Shown piece after piece: positions 33,445 through 40,529 of a stretch of 64,000 nt of DNA (positions within the stretch are counted from its first letter, which is position 1; each line of letters opens with the position of its first letter). The DNA comes from Clostridium moniliforme (GTDB taxonomy: Bacteria > Bacillota > Clostridia > Clostridiales > Clostridiaceae). The notes under the pieces were generated by a model. It did no database searches, had not been told where the DNA came from, and worked only from the letters and a program-made list of their open reading frames with translations. The position numbers and the translations under genes were made by a program. The DNA lies in assembly GCF_017873235.1 (NCBI RefSeq), contig NZ_JAGGJZ010000003.1, positions 218,762 to 282,761 on the forward strand, written 5' to 3'.

Positions 33445-34545
33445 ATGTTAAAAGGAATAGATGTCAGTGAACACCAAGGTAGAATAAACTGGGAAAAGGT
33501 TAAGAATAATGGAATACAATTTGCTATATTAAGGGCAGGATATGGTAAAAATCATATAGATAGGCAATTTATAAGAAATATAAAGGAATGCAATAGATTA
33601 GATATTCCAGTTGGAGTGTATTGGTTTAGCTATGCAACAAATACTAATGAAGCAAAAAGAGAAGCTGAATATTGTTTACAAGCTATAAAAGGATATAAAG
33701 TTGAATTACCAGTTTGCTATGATTTTGAGTATGACAGTATAAGATATGCTGAAAAAGATTGTGGAGTTAATGTAACTAAAAGATTAGCAACAGATCTTGT
33801 TAAATCATTTTGTAGTGTAGTAGAATCTAATGGCTTTTATGCTATAAATTATTCAAATCAAGATTTCATTTTAACTAAATTTTATCATAATGAATTAGAA
33901 AGATATACACTATGGTATGCTTGGTATAATTCAAGATTAAATAGAGGTGGAAACTTAGGAATATGGCAATACAATGAAAAAGGTAATGTTGACGGTATAA
34001 GTGGAAATTCCGTTGATATGAATAGAATGTTAATGGACCTAATAGGTATTATAAGAAAGAAAGGTTTAAATAACACAAATAACTTCAAACCCTCTAAAAT
34101 TCCTGATGGAAATTATGATGTACATCATACTCCAAAAGGAGATAATAAGAAATACTTAGTAGTTACTTGTGATGTATTAAATGTAAGAGCAGGAGCAGGA
34201 ACAGGTTATAAAATAGTTGGACAATTAAAGAAAGGTCAAAAAGTTGGATTAGATTGTAAGGTTGGAAATTGGTATTCAACTGATTATGGAGCTCATGGTG
34301 GTTTTTTATCTGCTGATTATGTAAAAGTAGTTGGAGAAAATAGTTCAACTGGAAATAGTGGATATGGTATAGTGACTGGTGATGATGTAAATGTAAGAGC
34401 AGGAGCTAGTTTAAACTCTAAAATAATTGGACAAGTAAATAAAGGAGATAAGTTTAAACTTTGCAATAAAGTTGGAGATTGGTGGAGTACAGACTATGGA
34501 GCTCATGGTGGATTTATATATGCTAAATATATAAGAGAAGTATAA
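33445..34545 (+). CDS. Endolysin: GH25 muramidase with two SH3 domains
   Basis: 366 residues. Cleaves the N-acetylmuramic acid-GlcNAc bond of the wall at lysis. GH25 domain at residues 1-205: GIDVSEHQGRINW with the first aspartate, AGYGKNHIDRQF, and the PVCYDFEYD catalytic block near residue 90. Two SH3_3-type wall-binding domains follow (about 228-286, and 305-366), each with LNVRAGAG or VNVRAGAS and ending YGAHGGF. Same architecture as Psm, the endolysin of C. perfringens phage phiSM101. Last lysis gene; terminator follows. Confidence 0.94.
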   Translation: MLKGIDVSEHQGRINWEKVKNNGIQFAILRAGYGKNHIDRQFIRNIKECNRLDIPVGVYWFSYATNTNEAKREAEYCLQAIKGYKVELPVCYDFEYDSIRYAEKDCGVNVTKRLATDLVKSFCSVVESNGFYAINYSNQDFILTKFYHNELERYTLWYAWYNSRLNRGGNLGIWQYNEKGNVDGISGNSVDMNRMLMDLIGIIRKKGLNNTNNFKPSKIPDGNYDVHHTPKGDNKKYLVVTCDVLNVRAGAGTGYKIVGQLKKGQKVGLDCKVGNWYSTDYGAHGGFLSADYVKVVGENSSTGNSGYGIVTGDDVNVRAGASLNSKIIGQVNKGDKFKLCNKVGDWWSTDYGAHGGFIYAKYIREV

Positions 34546-34550
34546 TTATT

Positions 34551-34588
34551 TAGGGAGTTGGAGAAATCCTACTCCCTTTATTTTTTTT
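34551..34588 (+). terminator. Terminator after the endolysin
   Basis: AGGGAGTTGGA / TCCTACTCCCT with GAAA loop and T8; separates phage late genes from the accessory genes. Confidence 0.88.
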
Positions 34589-34648
34589 GTTAAATTGTGT
34601 ATATTTAAATAAAGAAGGAAATAAATTTATGTTAAGGGGAGGGTATAA

Positions 34649-35800
34649 ATGAAGAAGTATTATATAGCATTACAGCTTATGGGAATAAGTAATGATATTA
34701 TAATAAAAATAATGGAAGTCTTATCATATAAGCAATTGGTTAATATTTTTGATAATGGAAATATATTAGAAATAGAGTTTAAATATAATATACATTTAGG
34801 TAAATATATACAAAAATTTGATGATAAGATTTTTTTAAAAAATGCTTTAAATAAAGCGGAAAATATTATTAAAAAAAATAAAGTATTAGGTATAAAGACA
34901 ATAATATTTATTAGTAAAAATTATCCTAGAAGATTAAAATTAATTAAAAATCCTCCAGCTATATTATATATAAAGGGTAGAAATATTTTAAAGGAGGACG
35001 ATAAATCAATTGCATGTATTGGTACACGAAATCCTACTAATTATGGAATAAAAACTACAAAATCAGTTATATCAAATTTAGTTAGAGAAAAATTCACAAT
35101 AATTAGTGGTTTAGCTTATGGTATAGATAGCATATCACATGAGTCTTGTTTAAATAATAATGGTAGAACTATAGCTGTTTTAGCACATGGATTAGATATT
35201 ATATATCCTAAAGACCATACTAAGTTAGCTGAAGAAATTGTACAAAGTGGAGGAACTTTAATTTCAGAATATCCTGTTGGTACAAAAGTAGATAAATTTA
35301 GATTTGTACATAGAAATAGAATTGTAAGTGGTCTTGCAGCTGGAGTCTTAATGATAGAAGCAAAAGAAAAAAGTGGAACAAGGTATACAATAGACTTTGC
35401 TATTGAACAAAATAAAAAAATATTTGTTCCAGTTTTTAATAAATTTTCTTTTGAATCTGGACTAAATTTAGAATTATTAAATAGCAAGAAAGCAATAGCT
35501 ATAAATGGAGATGATGATTATGTAAAAATTTTAAAACAATTAGACTACAAATTAAAATATGATAAAAGATTAATAAATAAACTAAAAAGTAAGCAAATAA
35601 ATCTACTTATAAATGAATTGCTAAAAGAAACAAATATAGATGTTAATGAATTTAAAGAAAATGATGGAAAAGTAAGTTTTGATGTAAACAAAGAAACATA
35701 TTCAATGTTTAAGCAAATATTAAAAGAAGAAGATATAACAATTAAGCAGTTTTTTAATTCGATAATATTGGGAGTTTTAAATAAAAGAGGGGAGAAATAA
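34649..35800 (+). CDS. DprA/Smf-like (SLOG) protein with RHH-like tail
   Basis: 383 residues. N-terminal 90 residues hold a helical, SAM-like portion as in DprA. Residues about 95-300 are the Rossmann/SLOG core: SIACIGTRNPTNYG, IISGLAYGIDSISHESC, TIAVLAHGLDIIYPKDHTKL, GGTLISEYPVG, FVHRNRIVSGLAAGVLMIEA and KSGTRYTIDFAIEQNKKIFV. The usual C-terminal winged helix is absent; instead VNKETYSMFKQILKEEDITI plus a final helix look like a ribbon-helix-helix. Genuine DprA loads RecA during transformation; on a prophage, two bases before a PRTase gene, a conflict or nucleotide-sensing role is more likely. Confidence 0.82.
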   Translation: MKKYYIALQLMGISNDIIIKIMEVLSYKQLVNIFDNGNILEIEFKYNIHLGKYIQKFDDKIFLKNALNKAENIIKKNKVLGIKTIIFISKNYPRRLKLIKNPPAILYIKGRNILKEDDKSIACIGTRNPTNYGIKTTKSVISNLVREKFTIISGLAYGIDSISHESCLNNNGRTIAVLAHGLDIIYPKDHTKLAEEIVQSGGTLISEYPVGTKVDKFRFVHRNRIVSGLAAGVLMIEAKEKSGTRYTIDFAIEQNKKIFVPVFNKFSFESGLNLELLNSKKAIAINGDDDYVKILKQLDYKLKYDKRLINKLKSKQINLLINELLKETNIDVNEFKENDGKVSFDVNKETYSMFKQILKEEDITIKQFFNSIILGVLNKRGEK

Positions 35801-35802
35801 AA

Positions 35803-36936
35803 TTGAGTAAACAGTTTATTATTTCAATAGATGTATATGAGAATTTAAAAAATGATAGTAGGAATGAATTAAAAAAATATTTAATTGAAATGAAAGAAAG
35901 AGGAAATAATATTATTTTTACTTCTATAGATTATAGAAGATCAAAAGAAATAGCTGATTTATTAAATAAAGGAATTGAATTTAAAAATAGAGATTTGTTA
36001 AAGAGTAATATTAAGAATAAAGAAATTGATATTGAAAATATAATTTTCATTGGAAATAAAAATTATGATCTAATTATGGCAGCAACAAATAAAAGTTTTT
36101 TTATAGTTCCTATGTGGTGTAATGAAATACAAGAAAAAGCTGATAAATATGGATTGAAAATTAGCTCTATTGAAAATTTAAAAAAAGTTATAGCAATAAT
36201 TTTAAATCAAAAAAATTGGTTTTATGAGTTAGATGTTGATAATAAAACAAAAGTATTAAGTTTGACTAGTGCAAATACAATAGGAATACATTCAAGTGAA
36301 GAAATCGAATTAATTAATGGGTTTAGAGAATATTTAAAGAGAGGTGGATATAAATACTATAGTACATTATTATATCATTTTTTATCTGGGATTGTTAATA
36401 AACCAGAATTTAGAAATATACAGGATTGGTCTATAATACCATCTTCAGGGACTGAATTGAACAGAGAAATGCTTTTATTTAAAGAAAAAGCTAGATATCT
36501 TATGAATGGAAGAAAAAAAGACAATATATTTATAAGGCATACAAAAACATGGAAGAGTCATGAAGCATATATATATGGATATGATAGAATACCTTGTGAC
36601 AGACATTTTAATACAATAATGATTAATCCCTTATATAAAGGAAAACTTAAAAATAGAATAGTATGTATATTTGATGATTATTCAACTAATGGAACATCTT
36701 TTGAAGTCGCTAGAAATTTACTTTTAAAAGAAAATGTAAAAAAAATATATTGTGTTTCATTAGGTAAATTTGGAGTTAATTCACCATATGTTAAACAAGA
36801 TTATGAATTAGAAGGAAATTTATATAGCAAAGGAGGATATAAATATAATTTAATAGATAAAAAAAATATATATGGAAATGTTAATAAAAAGTCTATATCA
36901 GAAATAGAAAAATTATATCATATTATTTACGATTAA
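35803..36936 (+). CDS. HAD-like plus phosphoribosyltransferase protein, DprA partner
   Basis: 377 residues, TTG start 2 bases after the DprA-like stop, so one transcript. Residues 1-130 have HAD-fold traces (FIISIDVYENL, NNIIFTS, IENIIFIGNKNYDLIMAATN) but lack the second aspartate of DxD. Residues about 145-340 are a type I PRTase: RIVCIFDDYSTNGTSFEVAR is the PRPP-binding loop. The pair recalls the DprA-ComFC link in competence, yet both proteins are divergent and the HAD part extra. Candidate two-gene defence or signalling module. Followed by a strong palindromic terminator. Confidence 0.75.
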   Translation: MSKQFIISIDVYENLKNDSRNELKKYLIEMKERGNNIIFTSIDYRRSKEIADLLNKGIEFKNRDLLKSNIKNKEIDIENIIFIGNKNYDLIMAATNKSFFIVPMWCNEIQEKADKYGLKISSIENLKKVIAIILNQKNWFYELDVDNKTKVLSLTSANTIGIHSSEEIELINGFREYLKRGGYKYYSTLLYHFLSGIVNKPEFRNIQDWSIIPSSGTELNREMLLFKEKARYLMNGRKKDNIFIRHTKTWKSHEAYIYGYDRIPCDRHFNTIMINPLYKGKLKNRIVCIFDDYSTNGTSFEVARNLLLKENVKKIYCVSLGKFGVNSPYVKQDYELEGNLYSKGGYKYNLIDKKNIYGNVNKKSISEIEKLYHIIYD

Positions 36937-36973
36937 AAAATGCTAGTATGAATTATCATACTAGCATTTTTTA
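36935..36973. terminator. Palindromic terminator after the PRTase gene
   Basis: AAAAATGCTAGTATGA / TCATACTAGCATTTTT; closes the two-gene unit. Confidence 0.9.
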
Positions 36974-37113
36974 TATAGAATAAGGAAATCAATTAACTCT
37001 TTTAAAATACTATAACATAAATAAACTTAAATATTTCTACTTAATAAATTGTTTACATATAACAAAAAGAAAGATGCTAAAATATAGATAAATACATATT
37101 AGGGGGAGAGTTT

Positions 37114-38040
37114 ATGAGTTTTTTAGATAAACTTATGGAAAAGCAGAAAGAACATAATGAAAAATATGCAGAAAAAACAAAAAGTAGAATAGATAAGATA
37201 GAACAAATTAGAGAAAAAGGTAATTATAAATTAAATAATATAAAAGATAAAAAAGAAGAAAATAAATTAGGAGCATATTATCTTAATAGTAGCAAAAAAG
37301 AAATTCAAGAGCTACAAGTCGTATTAAATGAAAGTGAAGTGTGTAAGTATTTAGTAGATGGATTTGCATGTGGAGATACATGGATAATTGCTATTACAAA
37401 TAGTAGACTAATATTCTTACATAAAAAATTAAAAGGTGATATTAAAAAGAAATATATAAATATCAGTGACATAAAGTTTACAAAACTTAAAACAGGTTTA
37501 TTATCTGGAAAAATAGAAATAGGATTAAATGATGAGTATATTGTAATCACTAATATCTATAAAGATTATGTTGAAGGTATGTTTAATCTTTTAAATGAAA
37601 CAATAATTAAATGTATTATGAATAGAGATAATATTGAATATGGAGAAGCAAAATTAGTTTGGGATGATGTTTCTAAAGAATATGAATTAGCCAAGATTGA
37701 AAAGGAAAATAAGCTAAAAGAAGAAAAGAAGGAAAAAGAAAGACAAGAATATGAAAAAGCTAAAAGAGAATATGAAGAAAAAATAAAAGCCAAGGAAGAA
37801 GAAAAAAGAAATGAGAAGCAATACCAAAAGGATAGATTAAAACAATTAAAGAGGGATCATATACCTTATTGCCCTAAGTGCCATAGTACAGCAATAACTT
37901 ATCAAGGTAAAAAAATTAGTATAGGTAAAGCTATAGTTGGTGGAGTTCTTTTAGGTCCAGGAGGAACAGTTCTTGGTGGACTTAGTGGTAAAAAAGGAAA
38001 AGTAGTTTGCTTAAATTGCGGACATAAATGGAAGTTATAA
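37114..38040 (+). CDS. Bacterial PH domain plus C-terminal zinc ribbon
   Basis: 308 residues. Residues 1-50 are charged helix; residues about 68-160 are a bacterial PH-like beta barrel (WIIAITNSRLIFLHKKLKGD, INISDIKFTKLKTGLLSGKI); residues 185-250 form a lysine/glutamate coiled coil; CPKC and CLNCGHKW form a zinc ribbon with a glycine-rich hydrophobic insert (GKAIVGGVLLGPGGTVLGGL). Common on phages and mobile elements, role unknown. Its first 38 bases are duplicated after the CRISPR array. Confidence 0.72.
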   Translation: MSFLDKLMEKQKEHNEKYAEKTKSRIDKIEQIREKGNYKLNNIKDKKEENKLGAYYLNSSKKEIQELQVVLNESEVCKYLVDGFACGDTWIIAITNSRLIFLHKKLKGDIKKKYINISDIKFTKLKTGLLSGKIEIGLNDEYIVITNIYKDYVEGMFNLLNETIIKCIMNRDNIEYGEAKLVWDDVSKEYELAKIEKENKLKEEKKEKERQEYEKAKREYEEKIKAKEEEKRNEKQYQKDRLKQLKRDHIPYCPKCHSTAITYQGKKISIGKAIVGGVLLGPGGTVLGGLSGKKGKVVCLNCGHKWKL

Positions 38041-38361
38041 AGTACCTATAAATATAAATAAGTTATTTTAAAATTAATCAATATATTATAGTTATATAAA
38101 ATAATAAAGACGTATAAATTTAATTATGCCAGTAATGGAGAGAATGTAGTGTTGCCTAGCTTAAAAGATTAAACACAGGTGCAGTAGATCGATTTTTTTA
38201 ATAAATACTTTCTAGCTATTATGAACACATGCTTTAAATGGGATTAGAAATATATTTAAAATCTATTATCTAAGGTTTACTGCAAAATAGAGTTAAATAT
38301 GCTAGAATATTAATATAAAGAATGGCTTATTTATGCTGTTATTTAATATAAGATTTTTGGG
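38041..38361 (+). promoter_or_regulatory. CRISPR leader region
   Basis: About 320 non-coding AT-rich bases just before the first perfect repeat. The leader side is assigned here because the degenerate repeat is at the other end. Ends in TTTTTGGG next to the first repeat. No cas gene lies on either side within the window. Confidence 0.65.
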
Positions 38362-38847
38362 GTTTTATCTTAACTATATGGAATGTAAATCGTTTGTAAG
38401 TTACTCTTACTCTATCTCCTATCTTTAGTTTTATCTTAACTATATGGAATGTAAATATTACACTATTTGCAACATCTTCATCACAATAAACATGTTTTAT
38501 CTTAACTATATGGAATGTAAATCTGTCTGATTCATATTGAATAAATATATAATCGTATTGTTTTATCTTAACTATATGGAATGTAAATGCATTAATCTGA
38601 CTTGCAGTATTTGCATTACTATAAGGTTTTATCTTAACTATATGGAATGTAAATTTAAATTTTATAGTAGATTTAATTTGTCCTGATCCGTTTTATCTTA
38701 ACTATATGGAATGTAAATTGCTAAAGATGGAAGAGATTCTATATATGCAGGATTGTTTTATCTTAACTATATGGAATGTAAATGATGTTGATAATATAGC
38801 AAAGATTATTTTGGATAGGTTTTATCTTAACTATATGGAATATAAAT
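38362..38847 (+). CRISPR. CRISPR array, 8 repeats, 7 spacers, no cas genes
   Basis: Repeats of 29 bases (GTTTTATCTTAACTATA... TGGAATGTAAAT) start at 38362, 38428, 38494, 38560, 38626, 38690, 38755 and 38819. The first seven are identical; the last has one G-to-A change near its end. Spacers are 37, 37, 37, 37, 35, 36 and 35 bases. The repeat is of the clostridial type I-B kind (ending ATGTAAAT). Array sits on the prophage side of the host-gene junction; effector Cas proteins must come from elsewhere in the cell. Confidence 0.97.
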
Positions 38848-38856
38848 AGATAGTTA

Positions 38857-38905
38857 TGGAGAAAGTTATGAGTTTTTTAGATAAACTTTATGGAAAGACA
38901 GAAAT
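38857..38905 (+). pseudogene. Duplicated 5' fragment of the bPH gene
   Basis: Matches the start of the 37114 gene: TTATGAGTTTTTTAGATAAA is identical, then one inserted T shifts the frame and only about 20 codons remain open (ATG 38868). The CRISPR array is thus bracketed by the real gene and a remnant of its beginning. Confidence 0.75.
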
Positions 38906-38925
38906 GAGAAGTATTATAATACAAT

Positions 38926-38960
38926 AAAAAAGCTAGAAGTTATATTCTTCTAGCTTTTTA
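38926..38960. terminator. Bidirectional terminator
   Basis: AAAAAGCTAGAAG / CTTCTAGCTTTTT, facing both the array and the minus-strand regulator. Confidence 0.85.
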
Positions 38961-38969
38961 TATTTATGA

Positions 38970-39251
38970 TCATTTATCATTTAAATTAAAGTAATCTTTA
39001 TTCAAGTTAAAATTATTTATTAATTGATTTAAATACTTATCAGAAGGAATACGTTCATTACTTTCCCATCTATAAACAGTCATAACAGCAACTTGAGCTT
39101 TTTTAGCAAATTGATTGTATGTAAGACCACTTTTAATTCTAAGAAGCTTAATTTTATCACCTATAGTTTTATTAGGATATAATGATAAAAAAGAAACAGT
39201 TTTTTCTTTAAAAACTCGGTTAAAGGTTGTTTTTTTACTTACACTGGACAT
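38970..39251 (-). CDS. XRE-family regulator at the prophage end
   Basis: 93 residues. Helix-turn-helix in residues 28-80 (GDKIKLLRIKSGLTYNQFAK, VAVMTVYRWESNERIPSDKY). The N-terminal 25 residues are not typical. Its ATG (39251-39249) lies on bases that, read on the plus strand, belong to the interrupted host FAD gene, and no ribosome site is well placed. The gene may therefore be a fragment fused to host DNA at the integration point, or use a later start. Confidence 0.65.
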   Translation of the reverse strand: MSSVSKKTTFNRVFKEKTVSFLSLYPNKTIGDKIKLLRIKSGLTYNQFAKKAQVAVMTVYRWESNERIPSDKYLNQLINNFNLNKDYFNLNDK

Positions 39252-39463
39252 GCAAAATTAATGACTACCTATTATCCACTAGAGAAATTAAGAAAAATAC
39301 ATGGATTAGAAAGAGCAAAATATGTTGATCCATATGCAGGCAGTAAAGGAAATTCAATAAGATATCTTTCTGTTGCACAACGAACAAATGACATGAAAGT
39401 AAAAGGAGTAGATAATTTATTCTGTGGTGGAGAAAAATCAGGATTATTTGTTGGTCATACAGA
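39237..39463 (+). pseudogene. Middle fragment of a split FAD-dependent oxidoreductase
   Basis: The frame reads TYTGHAKLMTTYYPLEKLRK, then YVDPYAGSKGNSIRYLSVAQ and NLFCGGEKSGLFVGHT, the C-terminal FAD-binding region of a GidA/MnmG-superfamily oxidoreductase. It has no N-terminal half here: upstream is the prophage end. It runs out at CATACAGA (39456-39463), where the serine-recombinase element begins. Continuation is at 45965. Joining the two gives FVGHTEAICTGSIAGHNA. Confidence 0.85.
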
Positions 39464-39522
39464 TGTATGATAGTCTAAATTGCTATATGTTATAATATAT
39501 TTAGAAAGAGGAGAGGATAAAT

Positions 39523-40458
39523 ATGAGCTTTAATTATAATCTATATGCAGAAAAAAGAATAGATGATGCTGAATGTTATATTGACATTAAAGGAAAAGAT
39601 ATACGATTAGCTGTACAGAAAATGAATAATTTATATTCATTAATAAGTATTGCAAGAATATCGTTAGAATATTCTAATAAAAAGTGCTATTCAAAAAATG
39701 ATGAAAATTCAAATTTTGTTAGATATGTACATATTAAAAATGCAATTTTAAATTTAAATTCAATCTATGATGTTTCGCTACAAGTTATATGGTTTTTATA
39801 TAGAGTTTGGAATAAATATGATATATTAGAATTTTCTTGTGAAGATAGAAAAAAAGCTAAAAAAATAAAAAGAAATGGAGAGTTTTGGATTGATAATGCT
39901 GAAAATTTGTGTTCATATAAATATATAATAAAATATTTAAAAAATTCCGAAATAAAAGAAGAAAATGAATTAGGTGATTTATTAGAAGAATTCAAAGACA
40001 AATTTTTGTTTAATAATAAAAAGAAGTTTACTGTTAGAGCTTTATGTAATTTTATAAAACATAAAGGAGATATATTGGTAAAAGAATTAAATAAAGGTAC
40101 AAAATTAGAAATACAATCTAATATAAAAATTGGAAGAGATGTCGACATTCTTTTAAAGTGTAATAATGATGAATTTCCAAAAATAAAAATTAAAAAATTC
40201 GAAAGTATATTAGTTGATATTATATATAGTAATAATGCAAAGAGTGAAGAAAATTTTTATGGTAAGGATTTAATTAGAAGAATATATACTTTAGATGAAA
40301 TTATATTAGAGTGCAATAAATACTTAGAAAATTTTTATGATATATATGATAAGAATGTTAAAATACTAAGTAAACATCTTATTCGTAATCCATTTTTCCG
40401 AGAAAGTAAAGTTGGGAAGAGTATTAATGTAAATATAGATAAATATTTTTTAGATTAA
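39523..40458 (+). CDS. Unknown cargo protein, possibly HEPN-like
   Basis: 311 residues with AAAGAGGAGAGGATAAAT upstream. Mostly helical. AILNLNSIYDVSLQVIWFLY and VRALCNFIKHKGDI give the look of a Cthe_2314-like HEPN domain (a R-x-x-x-N...KH stretch), but the match is weak. HEPN proteins are often RNases in defence systems. Transcribed toward the recombinase; the two share a long hairpin terminator. Confidence 0.5.
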   Translation: MSFNYNLYAEKRIDDAECYIDIKGKDIRLAVQKMNNLYSLISIARISLEYSNKKCYSKNDENSNFVRYVHIKNAILNLNSIYDVSLQVIWFLYRVWNKYDILEFSCEDRKKAKKIKRNGEFWIDNAENLCSYKYIIKYLKNSEIKEENELGDLLEEFKDKFLFNNKKKFTVRALCNFIKHKGDILVKELNKGTKLEIQSNIKIGRDVDILLKCNNDEFPKIKIKKFESILVDIIYSNNAKSEENFYGKDLIRRIYTLDEIILECNKYLENFYDIYDKNVKILSKHLIRNPFFRESKVGKSINVNIDKYFLD

Positions 40459-40529
40459 AAATACAATTAATGAAATGAAAAGAAGCATGATAAATATCAT
40501 ACTTCTTTTCATTTCATTAATTGTATTTT
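40457..40529. terminator. Very long hairpin (28 + 5 bp) between convergent genes
   Basis: Arms 40457-40485 and 40502-40529 pair without mismatch, then one C/A mismatch and ATGAT/ATCAT around a small loop. The right arm contains the recombinase stop codon (40517-40519). Bidirectional terminator for the two convergent genes. Confidence 0.85.

Noticed and set aside
34649..35800. Housekeeping dprA of the host
   Set aside because: It lies inside the prophage between the endolysin and the junction, lacks the usual C-terminal domain and is coupled to a PRTase rather than topA.
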